Shown here: positions 56,601 through 63,981 of the stretch, in pieces
How positions within the stretch are numbered: position 1 is the stretch's first letter
Layout: every line of letters starts with the position of its first letter
NCBI GenBank assembly: GCA_024516035.1
Contig: CM044964.1
Location: 28,473,778 to 28,537,777 of the forward strand
Direction of reading: 5' to 3'
DNA: 64,000 nucleotides
Source of the DNA: Bactericera cockerelli
Taxonomy: Eukaryota; Arthropoda; Insecta; Hemiptera; Triozidae
Notes under the pieces: model-generated
Seen by the model: only the letters and a program-made list of their open reading frames with translations
Database searches by the model: none
Told to the model about the DNA's origin: nothing
Position numbers and translations under genes: made by a program

Positions 56601-59600
56601 CCGTGGCGCAACGGTTCTAGTCCGTAGTTCAGAGATCCAGAGTTCGATTCCCGGTTGGAGCAGACTTTTTGAACAGAACACTTTGTTCCCTCCGAACACG
56701 TGAGGCTGGCATTTCCGGCCCTACCCAGGCCAGAAGGTTGAGGTGGGCAGCTGGTACGATTCCCAGCGAATGGAGGGTAAAACCCCCATCCTGACTATCT
56801 CTCGTAAATCAGGACGTCAAAAAACCAAATAGAATCAACTGGTCACAATAAATCTAAGTAGGTCGCAGTGTTAATTCAAAGGGTTTCACTGAAACGTCCT
56901 ACAACCAGGTCACATAATTAAAAATAAGACAAAATTATTGAATTAGATTGAAAAAAAAGCTAGCATATTTTGTGCTAATCACTTTTGCAATGTCACAATA
57001 TCTCAAACTCACACTGATAGATTTTTTTTTTTTTACCGAACTTGGAACTCGAACCACCGACCTCCAGGATACGCCGGGCGCCGCCTAATCGATCAAGCCT
57101 TTGAGGTCGGTAGTACAAACAAATTATGGAATAGGATTTCCGTCAGTACACCTGGTGATGCTGCCTATTCCCGGCCCTACTCAGCCTGTCTGAGGTTAAT
57201 TTGAGTAGATAGTTTGTGAGTTTCCAGCGAATAGGGTAAAACCCCCGTCGCGATGATATCATATTATTAGTTATTACCATTCAGTTCAAAGCGATGTTAA
57301 ACCCAACTTTTTTTTAAGTCTGGTTTATCTCAACTAAAATTTAATCCTGCTTTACAATTAGCTCAGTGGTTAAGCACTCGCTTGCCATGCGGAATGTCCC
57401 GGGTTCGATACCCCGAGCCGACAAAAGTATTGTGTCACTTCTCGCCCATCAGATTTTTTTTTTTTTTTTGATTTGATAATAATAATAAAAAAAATTATTG
57501 GTTTTTTTTTACATCATATAATTCTCCTAAGCCAAGAGCTAACTTATATTATAGGCAATCCATGTGAGGCAATCCATGGGATAGGCTATTAGCTACAACA
57601 CAGACCACAAGCGTCTATTTGACATCGTCTTCCTAGATTCCTGGGCTTTAGAAACACCCTGTACTGTTCACTTTCCAGCTTCAAGTGGATCAAAATCCGT
57701 TTTTCTGTTGCTGCATTTTTTAAACATACGGTACAGGGGGGTTTCGCAGTCTGCGTTAGATCATAACATTCATAACAGATCAGACAAAAACTAATACCTA
57801 TGTATTATTATGTATATCTTTATTATCTACCTATGTATATCTATAAATCTATATAGTCACCGTGGCCGAGTGAGTTAGCACGCTGGGCATTGCACGCATG
57901 GCGACCTGGGTTCGATCCCCAGCGGAGCAGTATTTTTTCTGCTCTGTACTTGGATGTTCGGGGTCCTCTCATATCTCGTGAAGAAAAATGAGTAGCTGCT
58001 TTAATGTGAGCAGCGACCAGTGGCGGAATTAAGACAATATAAGACTGTATTTTTATTGCTCTTTTTTAAATACTTAAAACAGTACATTAGAACAATTTGT
58101 CAATTTAATGTAAAAAAAAAAAATTAAAAAAAAAAAAAATAATAATAAATATATGCAACGATTAGATATTAGGATATTGAAATAAATTTATTTTTTAAAA
58201 AATTGCTGAGCATTAACCTCACCTAGTGGTTTCCTTCCACTTATTAACGTTATTGTTATCTTATACATATAATTAATGGATTACAGAAATTCGACATTCA
58301 AAATATCCGCTGAATAAGATTGAAACACTAACAAAATAATCTTGATGGATCACCCACCACTGCAGCGGAAAATACACAGCCCATTATGGACACAATACTT
58401 CCTCGTGAATAGTAATAAAAAGTTTCAACTTTTATTATCACTAAAATCAAAGATTTTTTGCTGGATCACTCGTATTTACAAAATTTCTCAACCGATTCTC
58501 TTCAAATTAAGACCGTTTTTCCTACACATTCTACAAAAAATTCTTCTATCGGCAAGTCGCAGACGTTTTTTTTTTGGACTTTTTTGTCCAAAACTTCGGA
58601 TTTTCTTCAGAGCTCAATTATATTTTATTAAAAAATAATTACAAATGGACTGTGTAAAACACTAATACGCATATTCCGATTTCTAATATTAGAAATTTCT
58701 CGGAAGTAAAAAAACTAATAAGACCGGATACTCCAAATCCTAATGTTATGTCGTGAATTCAGTGGTTATCTTAAAATTTAGACTATACCTCTTACTGCAC
58801 GTAGCTACCTGCTAAACTCAACAGTAATAATACTAATAATAATCGACATTATTACTAATCGGCTAATATTAATTAATCGACTAATTGAAAAACTAATAAT
58901 TGACAATATCGATTCCCGGTCGGAGGAGACTTTTCACACAGAAAATTCTGTTCCCTCCGAACACGTGAAGCTGGCATTTCCGGCCCTACCCAGGCTGGGT
59001 GAAGTTTATGTGGGTAGCTGGTACGATTTCCAGCGAATGGAGGGTAAAATCCCCGTCCTAATCCAGGACGTTAAATCAAATGGAATCATTGGCGTAAGGA
59101 AGGGCATCCAGCTGTGAAAATGTGCCACAACCAAACCGACCTCAACCATGGGGTTGAACAATGCCGACCCCAAGGAGGTGTAGGAACAGATAAAGTAGAA
59201 AAATAAGAAGAAAACTCAAGTTTTCCCAACCCCCTTATCTTGGATCGCTACTTGGATCACCAGATAGGTATAGTGGGGAAAATGGGTATAGTAGCATCCA
59301 ATTGGACAACTAGCGTCTTGTATGTTATCGTAGAACTCTATCGTGAGTGGGGAAAATGGGTATATTTGAGAATACATGTAAAGTAGCTTGTTTCTGTGTG
59401 ATTTCAGACCATGCCTTGCACATATCACAGGACAACTATGTCATCTTATAAATTTAATTCAATTCAATCTGCATTAGAAAAAGTAAAGAATGGTTTTCAT
59501 CAATCTATGCTGCAGCTAAACTTCTTTGCTAGATGAAACGTTGAGAAGATGGAAAGAGGGTACACCACAGCATGAAGGTTTTTTTTCATGCTGTTTCTAA

Positions 59601-62600
59601 TTTTCCATTATTTCTAATTCTATTCCATTGTTTTTCATTGCTACTTTCTGTTACACAATAAAGCTTTGTTATTCTTACGAAAAGCATTATAACTGTGTCT
59701 TTATTTCTTCAGAAACAGCACCTAAGTTTGAATTTTATTAAGAAAATAGTATTGTACCTATTTTGCCCTACCACTATACAGTCTATACACTATACTCACT
59801 TTCCCAAAGAGTGGGTGAAAATGGGTATAGTTCTATTTTACGTCACTGTGGCCTTTCTGTAATGCCTATACCTCCAATGACCATCACAATCTCTTCTCTA
59901 TACTTATAATGTGCACTTGGAAAAAATTGCACTTTATTATCTTATGTAGTTATTTTTTATCAGCTTAGAAAGGAAAAAAGTACTCAAAAATATACTCATT
60001 TTAAACCATCAGACCCTATAAAATATCTTGTATTATTTTTTTTTGTCTCTAATTCCGCCACTGGTCGCTGTTTCACATGGTATGAGTGGACCCCATACAT
60101 CCAAGTACAGAGCAGAAAAACTCCTGCCCCGCTGGCGATCAAACCAGGTCACCGTGCGTGGTAAGCCTAAGCCGTATTTTTCTTTCCAACCAAAGTTAAC
60201 CAAACGGGAATAAAATGAACCAAACTGGAAGCAAGTCATTTTTCTTTTGGAAGAGGAGATTTTTCCACTTCCAAAGTTAACCAAAATGGAAGTAGAAAAT
60301 TCTTGCTTCCAGTTCTTTTGTAGGTTAAGTCCATTGTTTATCTATAAAAGTACCGAAACGCATTTTTCTTTTACGAATGACCTTGGAATAAAATGAAAAT
60401 ATTTGGAAAAAACCTAACCTGGAAAAAAAATTTTTGGTTAGAAAGAAAAATACAGCTCTAGTGGTAAGCCTAGTGCGCTAACTCACTCTGCTGCCACGGT
60501 GACTCAACTGACTCATACATAATATATGTATGGTTCATAATCTTCAAGATATTGGAAGCGCGAGGATGGCCAAGATAAATCATAACAATGAATCACTTGC
60601 AAATGGGGGGGAAAAAAACTGAGTGACTGATTCTATGGTAATTGTCTCACAGTTCCTCCTAGAAAGGTAATTTCAAGACAAATATGGCTCATATTTATCC
60701 CATCGTGTTCTCTGTAAAGCCACGCCCACTGGTGTTGTCGATCAATATGTTGATCGCCACGCTCAACACCGGGGGCTTCACAATTATCTCAGATTGTCTC
60801 ACAATTGCCCAAATCTGAGACACAAAATTTAGCCCCATTTTCATTTCTCTTACTGTTAAAATTCTCATATTTGTGTGAATCACTTTCGTGATATCACAAC
60901 TACTCAAACTCGCATTACTAAATCTACGCTGAAACCGGGACTTGAACCACCGATCTTCCAGGTTACAAGTCCGCCGCCTTATCAATCAAGCTACTGACTG
61001 AGGTCGGTTCATTTCTCTTGCTGTTTTTGATACAAGACTCAGTCAATATCATGCTAATATCAATGAGAAACTACTCCATACGTTGCTTCTGACTGAGCCC
61101 ACCAGAACTTAAGGCTGGTATGCAGAGACGATTTAGTAATCCCTATAGGGTTCACTGTAGGCTGTAGGGAGGTCCCGAGCTTGCTATAGGGAATACTTCG
61201 ACCTTGACAATTATTTATTAAAGAAACATCTGAATGCACATGCGCACAGACGCTTTAAACAAACGTCTCTGAATAACAAAATCAGCTGAAGGGACAAATG
61301 ACCCAGGCATCCCTACAGTGAGGACTCTGCATACAACCCTAAGAGTTCGTATGGGGCTTTTTTTCAACCCAGGATTTCATTGTGTTCGGACACCTTTATC
61401 TCTCATAATAAAGTCACTTTAAATTTTTGTCAGAAATCGTTTCGTGTATTCAGAACTTGAAAAAAATGATTTTAAAATTTCCACTGTTTGACGTAAAATT
61501 TAACAACGTTCCTGGGCTCTGAAAAAAAAAGAACCATGAAAATCCGTACGATGGACTCTTCCCATAGAATGATAGAACGAACTATAAAAAAAATATTGTG
61601 ACCCATTCGCAGAATATGTATCTGTACTACACGCGTGCATACATAATAAGTTAATAAGTATAACAACTGATGTCTACTCATAATGATGTCTACAGCACTG
61701 CTCAAGGTCGGGTGAGCATTTGCTACTTCTGTTTTCTTACGAATATGGGTCGATAAAAGCGAAAACACGAGACCATCAAGGATTTAGCATCATTCATCAG
61801 ACTGTGTCATCATTGTACATTGTAAAACTACTTATCAATAATATAGTTAAATAAAAATAAATAATAATAATATCGCCTAAATCAGGGTATCAATTTAGGT
61901 ATCAATACCTATCTCACGGACACGGAATTATTATATAATTATATATAAACATGGGTTTACCCCGTCAATTTATGAAAATTAAATTAAAATTAAAAAAATA
62001 ACATCGCCCGAGGCACGCTTCCTCTCGGAAGTGAGTTCGAAGAAATGTTTTACCTTTGAAATAGATACATATATTTTGTGTTGCACTTTAGTGGTGACAT
62101 CGCCCTAATTAAATTGCCCGATTAGGACTATTGAAGGCCCATTATTCCAGCAGTAACCTCAAGACGTATTATATTATGTGGTAAAAATCCCAAATGGGAG
62201 GATAACTTGTCATGTCCCGCCTGGGTTTCGAACCCGCGACCTCTGGATTCACAGAGTGCCGCCGCCTTTACCACTGAGCTACCGGGACAAAATAAATGTG
62301 TTTCTTTCTATTATAACACAATTTTAGTGGGTAGCGCAGAATTATAGCACTTTTTTGTATGTGTCAATTACCTAATATCTTATTTTTGCCTATAATTACG
62401 CCAATCACGATGAAAAAAGGCCATACCCTTTTCATCACTGTTCATCCGTACCACTAGATTTCCGCTGGTTAAAATTTTGTATATAGGTTCATTCTTCCAC
62501 TCAAAAGGGTTGGGTGGAAGAGATTGCCGCAGGCAATAATTCCGCCCTTTAGTTAGGACATTATTATTTTATTTATTAATGTCCTTCTAATGAAACATGA

Positions 62601-63981
62601 TATAATAATAATAAATGTTTAAAATGTGCGATAAAAGAGATTTTTTTAATATTCCAATTAGGACAGCAGCCGCGGGAAAAACGAAACTTTCACAAACTTC
62701 CCAGTACCGACCGTAGCGAAGCACGAGTTAAACAGCTAGTGGTTTGATGAGAGCCAATTACCTTGAAACAGCTGTCTAGTACGTATTATATACAGGGTGT
62801 ACAATATACAATATGTACATACTGTATATAAAGTCTCACCCAGAATTTCTTGAAAACTATGTCAATTTTTTTTATTTAGATAACCCTTATTTTTAGGGAA
62901 TTGATTTTCTTTGTAGTTGTATAAATACATAATGCCTAGATTGTTCAATTCAGGGTGGAATGAAGGAAAAACTTTAAAATCTTCAACGGAATGGTGTATC
63001 ATGTCATCATGTGGCATACTGTTCTACAGGTCTCATTGAAAAAAGTTCATTGTAAAAATAATGCAGTGAGCTAAGATTTATGGTTCACGAGATACACGGT
63101 GGAGAGTTTGAAAATCGACTCTTGGGTGATTTAAAGCCCAAAAAGGCAAGATGAAATTTATAAACTTAAAAATTACTCTAATGGATCACTTTCAAATGGA
63201 AAAAATAGTGAATGACTGATTGTATGGTAAATATAACAGAAAAATCCATTTCTGCCATCAGAACCACAAAAAGCAAACGCGAAAAACCTTTAGAAGCTTT
63301 TTTAAATTGTATTTTGCAAATGTATATATGACATCATGTACCAAGTTGAATTTTTAGTCTACACGTTCTTATGGGGTTTTTTTCTACCAAAAAATTCATC
63401 TCATGTTCTGGTCTTCGGACACCTTTTTTGCTCAAATTATAGTACCTTTTAAATTTTGTCAGGAATCTTTTTGTGTATTCAAAAATTACAACAACAAAAA
63501 AATTAAAATTCAACAAGGCTTGGAAAAATAAATAAGAAAGTACCATGGAAATTCTCACAATGAACTCTTTCAATAGATCCAACAAAAAATACTTTTGAAT
63601 TTTAATATTATAAATTTCTTTGAAGTAAGTTAGGTACAAGTGATCCATTGTGTTTATTCATGCCATACATTTTTAAATAATCTATTTTTAGGGGTAAATT
63701 TTCATCTTACCTTTTTTTTAATCTGATCAAATAAAAAACAAAGAATTACACACCTTGACTGTGTCAAAAGGGAACATGATACAATGCTCCATGATCCCCG
63801 CAGAGGCTCCAGCCAGCATGATGTGGCTGAGTTTATCTGAGGGTAAACTCTCATAGTCATCTACAGAAACACTTTGAGCAATCGGGAGATTATAACTATC
63901 TGATGATGGGTTGTTTTGATTTGTTTTAAGCACAATAGATTCTTTATCACCTTTTATTGCATCATTATTAGAACTGTGCAT
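35601..63981 (-). CDS. Mitoferrin (SLC25A28/SLC25A37-type mitochondrial iron carrier), eight exons
   Basis: Known role: inner-membrane carrier that brings Fe2+ into the mitochondrial matrix for haem and Fe-S synthesis. Exons 63754-63981, 53890-54109, 49481-49537, 44005-44168, 42801-42944, 39468-39693, 38093-38362, 35601-35635; all phases fit, 447 aa. Three carrier repeats show PFDTVKTR, PADVVKQR and PLDVCK signatures. Family-diagnostic blocks: [108 protein letters not shown]. The His of MEH, PAHA and SIHF sit where three conserved His needed for iron transport are known in yeast Mrs3. The first six exons make a normal-length carrier (~346 aa); exons 7-8 add a Pro/Gly/Arg-rich tail not usual in the family. 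Introns are long (up to ~9.6 kb) and full of repeats. Confidence 0.93.
35655..35940 (-). repeat. ~27-bp minisatellite (GTTGCCATGGTGATGATGAT), about 10 copies
   Basis: Units 'ggttgccatggtgatgatga' + 'taaataaac' with small length changes. It lies just intronic to the acceptor of the last modelled mitoferrin exon; a stray piece recurs near 36795-36835. Confidence 0.85.
36191..36610 (-). pseudogene. Non-LTR retrotransposon ORF2 C-terminal fragment
   Basis: [20 protein letters not shown] then [20 protein letters not shown] matches the C-terminal 'TGHG.F..YL ... C..C ..D...H.. ..C..' zinc-knuckle region of LINE reverse transcriptase proteins. No reverse transcriptase domain upstream; a 5'-truncated fossil in the mitoferrin intron region (between exons 7 and 8). 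Confidence 0.75.
36972..37220. mobile_element. MITE with GAATTATGAAACAG ends
   Basis: 'agggtcgaattatgaaacag' and 'cctgtttcataatacggacc' are inverted. Same family as 30524-30842. Confidence 0.6.
37285..37432 (-). repeat. SINE family C
   Basis: 'ggacttcaaccgccgacctc' and 'ttacaagtccgccgccttat'. Confidence 0.7.
37436..37690 (-). repeat. Family F repeat, inverted
   Basis: 'gctagcttgcagtttcctaa', 'cacgatggttgatcgcacat' and 'aagctggctacaacaac'; complete copy. Confidence 0.65.
37846..38066 (-). repeat. tRNA-derived SINE, family B
   Basis: Minus-strand head 'cccggtagctcagtggtaaa' (A-box) and 'gtcgtgggttcgaaacccag' (B-box). Its tail has 'ccattattccagcagtaagc'. Ends 27 bp from the donor of mitoferrin exon 7. 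Confidence 0.8.
38093..38362 (-). CDS. Probable mitoferrin exon 7 (C-terminal extension)
   Basis: Acceptor TCTTCCACAG, donor GTGAGTGTG, phase 1 in and out, so it fits exon 6. Encodes [44 protein letters not shown] and [20 protein letters not shown]. Very GC-rich against an AT-rich background. No family match; inferred from splice phase and lack of stops. Confidence 0.6.
38505..38560 (-). repeat. Family G end
   Basis: 'ggcggggttattgcctatgg' and 'caatctcttccacccaac'. Further copies at 39355-39415 and 40465-40530. Confidence 0.6.
39176..39259. mobile_element. 84-bp Tc1/mariner-like MITE
   Basis: CACTCAGGCAGAATTAACCG at the left, CGGTTAATTCTGCCAGTGAG at the right (one small difference), TA on both sides. 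Confidence 0.8.
39468..39693 (-). CDS. Mitoferrin exon 6
   Basis: Acceptor TTGTTGCAG, donor [48 protein letters not shown], then Pro/Ala-rich tail. GC-rich compared with its surroundings. Confidence 0.93.
39740..39979 (+). mobile_element. Short Helitron (240 bp)
   Basis: 5' TCTCTATATATAAAAC after A; 3' hairpin CCCGTTGCAAAGCACGGG then CTAG before T. Shares 'gttgtttagccaaaacggta' + 'agagatagc' with the 20298 Helitron. Lies 47 bp upstream of the mitoferrin exon 6 acceptor, in intron 5. Confidence 0.85.
40065..40290 (+). repeat. tRNA-derived SINE, family A
   Basis: 'gagtgagttagcgcgctaag', 'gggttcgatccccagcggga', 'tcatacctcgcgaggaaaaa', and a 3' end 'ccacaaataaaatcatacat'. Confidence 0.8.
40300..40925. 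other. AT-rich intron with a short duplication
   Basis: 'ggtgctgctacctatcaa' / 'ggtgttgctacctatcaa' and 'gtttctattacctgaa' occur twice (about 40745-40785 and 40875-40915); family G end at 40465-40530. Confidence 0.5.
40930..42850 (-). repeat. Minisatellite made of the 3' end and 5' splice site of mitoferrin exon 5, about 35 copies
   Basis: 57-bp unit with 53-58-bp and a few shorter variants. On the minus strand each unit has CCTCAATACACAACAGTCCA + AG|GTAAGCC. The part after the donor, CCATCACTACACCACTG then TGCAAGACC, is itself a copy of exon bases CCATCACCACACCACTG...TGCAAAACC. So the whole unit is exon 3' end plus 3-5 intron bases, head to tail. Because 57 is 19 codons, long open frames run through it (repeating [19 protein letters not shown]); I regard them as by-products. 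The exon-proximal copy ends in phase 0 and fits exon 6. Confidence 0.93.
42801..42944 (-). CDS. Mitoferrin exon 5
   Basis: Acceptor GTCTTCAG, donor [22 protein letters not shown] and [19 protein letters not shown], third carrier signature. Its last ~57 bp plus the donor are copied about 34 more times downstream. Confidence 0.93.
43440..43785 (-). repeat. Family D SINE pieces
   Basis: 'ccttacaattaacactgcga', 'gtgaccagttgattctattg', and 'cgctgggaatcataccagct' belong to one minus-strand copy interrupted at about 43525-43675. Confidence 0.55.
43800..44000. repeat. ~110-bp tandem duplication abutting exon 4 donor
   Basis: Two copies sharing 'ccattgtaacaattttctt'/'ccatagtaacaattttcttt' and 'aatatacgtttgaattgaat'. 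The right copy ends within a few bases of the mitoferrin exon 4 donor at 44004. Confidence 0.65.
44005..44168 (-). CDS. Mitoferrin exon 4
   Basis: Acceptor TCGTTTCAG, donor [48 protein letters not shown]. Confidence 0.95.
44285..44590. repeat. SINE A head, F fragment and full SINE B
   Basis: 44295-44350: 'gagagttagcgcactacgca' and 'gtgacctgggttcgata'. 44350-44400: 'ctggctgggggacgttaaac'. 44401-44587: minus-strand family B with 'gcccaacacgtatgtggtca' and 'tgaccactgagctactggga'. Confidence 0.6.
44680..44935 (-). repeat. SINE family C, one full and one partial copy
   Basis: 'gggactcgaaccaccgacct' and 'ttatcgattgaactaccgag' (full copy to 44825), then 'cttgaaccaccgacctccgg' near 44897. Confidence 0.7.
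44975..45225 (+). repeat. 5S rRNA-derived SINE (SINE3-like)
   Basis: 44990-45065 resembles 5S rRNA: 'tgaatacaccggttccc', 'acaccgaagttaagcgacat', 'gacttggatgggtgacc', with the internal promoter region. The body 'ccactcaggctgggtgaggt' and 'gcgaatggagggtaaaaccc' is shared with the tRNA-headed family D. Confidence 0.75.
45435..46625 (+). repeat. 31-bp minisatellite, about 38 copies
   Basis: Unit 'gtagggttagctatgtagag' + 'caccagagtag', alternating 'gtag'/'gaggag' and 'tgtag'/'tgcag' variants. Each has a GGGTTAG heptamer on the plus strand. In mitoferrin intron 3, not touching an exon. Confidence 0.93.
46965..47390. repeat. Family J SINE split by a Helitron
   Basis: 46965-47054 has 'gtctgtgttgtagcttgccc' and 'acgagcgcaccggagg'; 47278-47390 continues with 'tatgtaaccaaactttgaaa' and 'cggcgcggggttcaaacccg'. 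The intact order is seen at 24890-25140. Confidence 0.75.
47055..47277 (+). mobile_element. Short Helitron (223 bp), second family
   Basis: 5' TCTTAATATATAAATGTCAA after A; 3' 'ggcccgcaaagcgggcgaga' + 'gcccgCTAG' before T. Near-identical copy at 54919-55152. Confidence 0.88.
47390..47970. repeat. SINE E, SINE A and SINE E body
   Basis: 47390-47540 minus-strand E ('ggattcgaaccaacggatcc'); 47690-47830 plus-strand A ('gtgacctgggttcgatcccc'); 47855-47960 E body ('gccaggtggttaccttccat'). Confidence 0.65.
47971..48600. other. AT-rich intron sequence, nothing recognised
   Basis: Includes a T-run near 48260 and short ATT repeats; no exon or repeat end found. Confidence 0.45.
48605..48900 (+). repeat. 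SINE family B with a ~65-bp internal insertion
   Basis: 'tgtcccggtagctcagtggt' appears at 48611, then 'ctcagtggtaaaggcggcac' again at 48694, followed by 'ggtcgcgggttcgaaaccca' and 'tgtcttgggcttactgctgg'. Confidence 0.75.
48985..49320 (-). repeat. tRNA-derived SINE, family D, near full length
   Basis: 'caacctcatggttgaggttg', 'cgctgggaatcgtaccagct', 'acccacattaacctcaccca', 'ccggaaatcgaactcaggat' (B-box) and 'aaccgttacgccacggaggc' (A-box side). Confidence 0.8.
49481..49537 (-). CDS. Mitoferrin exon 3
   Basis: 57 bp, acceptor TTCCACAG, donor [26 protein letters not shown], start of the second carrier repeat signature. Confidence 0.9.
49541..49735 (-). repeat. ~36-bp repeat next to mitoferrin exon 3 acceptor, 5 copies
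   Basis: Unit 'ggtattattgaccaccaaca' + 'caatcagaccagactt' with an 'acaacttgctatt' variant. It begins within about 15 bp of the acceptor of exon 3. Confidence 0.8.
49895..50075 (-). repeat. SINE family A, inverted
   Basis: 'tttcctcacgaggtatgagt', 'gctggggatcgaacccaggt' and 'tagtgcgctaactcgctccg'. Confidence 0.8.
50115..50405. repeat. Two SINE family C copies head to head
   Basis: 50123-50268 minus and 50291-50400 plus, separated by 'ccgaaatttatataaattta', which also precedes the first copy. A potential ~110-bp hairpin. Confidence 0.75.
50573..50870 (+). repeat. SINE family A, near full length
   Basis: 'gtcaccgtggcagagtgagt', 'gcacgcacggtgacctgggt' + 'tcgatcc', 'ggatgttcgggttccactca', ending 'ccacaaataaaaccatacat' + 'acata'. 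Best guide copy for the family in this window. Confidence 0.85.
51060..51345 (+). repeat. tRNA-derived SINE, variant related to family A
   Basis: Head 'gacctagcggtagtatgtgc' and 'gacccgggttcgaatcccgg', body 'gctctgtactttggatgtcg' and 'tgctacccactaaacattgt' like family A. The tRNA part is different, so a separate subfamily. Confidence 0.7.
51420..51600 (+). repeat. SINE family B
   Basis: 'ccggtagctcagtggtctgg', 'ggcgggttcgaaacacagcc' and 'cgtcttgggcttactgcaag'. Confidence 0.7.
51990..52440 (+). repeat. ~72-bp tandem repeat of a pogo-like end, about 6 copies
   Basis: Unit 'tctcttatatccaggttact' ... 'ataaagaggttatttttcct' ... 'tgtacagaggtaaattggac'. Flanks keep 'aatataagagaactcaag' and 'ccaggtttgacttta', the ends of the MITE family seen at 34495-34622. 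Confidence 0.8.
52484..52735 (-). repeat. SINE B followed by SINE A, both inverted
   Basis: B: 'ggctggatttcgaacccgcg' and 'ttaccactgagctacccgga'. A: 'ggggatcaaacccaggtcac' and 'cccattgcgctacacctctc'. Then a short (AAT)n. Confidence 0.75.
53195..53889 (-). repeat. 22-bp minisatellite starting at the mitoferrin exon 2 donor, about 31 copies
   Basis: Unit 'cactcactcacagagcatgg' + 'at' on plus. On the minus strand every clean unit contains GTGAGTGAGTGATCC, i.e. the donor GTGAGTGATCC of exon 2, and the first unit is that donor itself. Units drift in sequence away from the exon. Confidence 0.92.
53890..54109 (-). CDS. Mitoferrin exon 2
   Basis: Acceptor TTGTTTCAG, donor [29 protein letters not shown] and [17 protein letters not shown]-rich. 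The donor is the first unit of the 22-bp array at 53195-53889. Confidence 0.93.
54195..54500 (+). repeat. ~150-bp tandem duplication
   Basis: 'tggagatattgtctacttta' and 'ttcctaactatttcctaaag' occur twice about 150 bp apart, with few changes. Confidence 0.8.
54640..54765 (+). repeat. G-rich repeat, three units
   Basis: Three units of 'gacatgaatacaccaggg' followed by long G runs. Strong candidate for G-quadruplex formation. Confidence 0.75.
54919..55152 (+). mobile_element. Short Helitron (234 bp), same family as 47055
   Basis: TCTTAATATATAAATGTCAA after A to 'gcgacagcccgCTAG' before T. Differs from the other copy by one extra 'actgactg' and a few bases. Confidence 0.88.
55408..56206 (-). repeat. 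SINE family B split by a foldback MITE
   Basis: Left piece 'taatatcgcctgcccgattg' to 55443; right piece from 56039 'tatttagtcccattattcca' to 'ctgagctaccgggacagg'. Joining them restores the order at 37846-38066. Confidence 0.8.
55444..56038. mobile_element. Tc1/mariner-like foldback MITE, arms ~250-300 bp
   Basis: CACTGAGGCACAAATTTAGC left and its complement right, TA on both sides. The palindrome is almost continuous. At its centre is a second pair of ends, TACAGGGTGTAGAAAAAAAA and its complement (about 55635-55849). Confidence 0.85.
56592..56935 (+). repeat. tRNA-derived SINE, family D, full length
   Basis: 'gcctccgtggcgcaacggtt', 'gttcgattcccggttggagc', 'gtgaggctggcatttccggc', 'gatggagg'-type tail and 3' 'tcctacaaccaggtcacata'. 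Confidence 0.82.
56965..57320. repeat. SINE C followed by 5S-type tail
   Basis: 56970-57110 minus family C ('ggaactcgaaccaccgacct'); 57140-57310 plus tail ('tcagcctgtctgaggttaat', 'gtgagtttccagcgaatagg') as in 45110-45220. Confidence 0.65.
57345..57620 (+). repeat. tRNA-derived SINE, family J
   Basis: 'tagctcagtggttaagcact', 'tcccgggttcgataccccga', 'gtgtcacttctcgcccatca' and 'ctacaacacagaccacaagc'. Confidence 0.7.
57855..58045 (+). repeat. SINE family A
   Basis: 'gtcaccgtggccgagtgagt', 'gcgacctgggttcgatcccc', 'gagcagcgaccagtggcgga'. Confidence 0.82.
58046..58890. other. AT-rich intron sequence, nothing recognised
   Basis: Short open frames only; no conserved exon. Confidence 0.45.
58895..59175 (+). 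repeat. SINE family D lacking the head
   Basis: 'ctccgaacacgtgaagctgg', 'cctacccaggctgggtgaag', 'accatggggttgaacaatgc'. Confidence 0.75.
59176..60040. other. Intron sequence with a short repeated block
   Basis: 'gtggggaaaatgggtata' occurs near 59273 and 59347, with a relative near 59815. No exon found. Confidence 0.45.
60045..60505 (-). repeat. SINE family A split by a MITE
   Basis: 60045-60159 carries body and B-box ('ctggcgatcaaaccaggtca'); 60473-60505 carries the A-box side ('gtgcgctaactcactctgct'). Confidence 0.75.
60170..60462. mobile_element. ~293-bp MITE with a 9-11-bp target duplication
   Basis: Ends 'agccgtatttttctttccaa' and 'agaaagaaaaatacagct' are inverted. TGGTAAGCCTA occurs directly on both sides. 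Fits a hAT- or Mutator-type duplication; superfamily not settled. Confidence 0.72.
60850..61012 (-). repeat. SINE family C
   Basis: 'ctcatatttgtgtgaatcac', 'accgggacttgaaccaccga', 'tatcaatcaagctactgact'. Confidence 0.75.
61113..61339. mobile_element. PIF/Harbinger-like MITE with TAA duplication
   Basis: GGCTGGTATGCAGAGACG at the left, complement of the right end is GGGTTGTATGCAGAGTCC, TAA on both sides. Confidence 0.65.
61340..61855. other. Intron sequence, nothing recognised
   Basis: Resembles 63350-63620 in places ('gaaccatgaaaatccgtac'/'taccatggaaattctcac', 'tttcgtgtattcagaact'/'ttttgtgtattcaaaaat'), so both may be copies of one diverged repeat. Confidence 0.4.
62090..62290 (-). repeat. 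SINE family B, inverted
   Basis: 'attgcccgattaggactatt', 'ctgggtttcgaacccgcgac', 'taccactgagctaccgggac'. A short piece of another copy lies at 61860-61880. Confidence 0.8.
62505..62565 (+). repeat. Family G end
   Basis: 'gggttgggtggaagagattg' and 'gccctttagttaggacatta'. Confidence 0.6.
62670..62739 (+). mobile_element. Helitron 3'-end remnant
   Basis: 'accgaccgtagcgaagcacg' + 'agttaaacagCTAG' before T is Helitron-like; the 5' end was not found. Confidence 0.45.
62740..63753. other. Mitoferrin intron 1, AT-rich, nothing recognised
   Basis: A solitary 'tacagggtgtacaatataca' near 62793 resembles a mariner-type MITE end without its partner. No exon seen. Confidence 0.45.
63754..63981 (-). CDS. 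Mitoferrin exon 1 (start codon)
   Basis: ATG at 63981-63979; Ser/Asn-rich N-terminus, DDYESLPS, then TM1 with [20 protein letters not shown]. Donor GTGTGTAA, phase 0. The promoter lies outside the window. Confidence 0.9.

Noticed and set aside
33818..62290. Possible tRNA genes at many GGTTCGA boxes
   Set aside because: Each has SINE body sequence after the B-box and recurs in many copies; none shows a complete paired cloverleaf.
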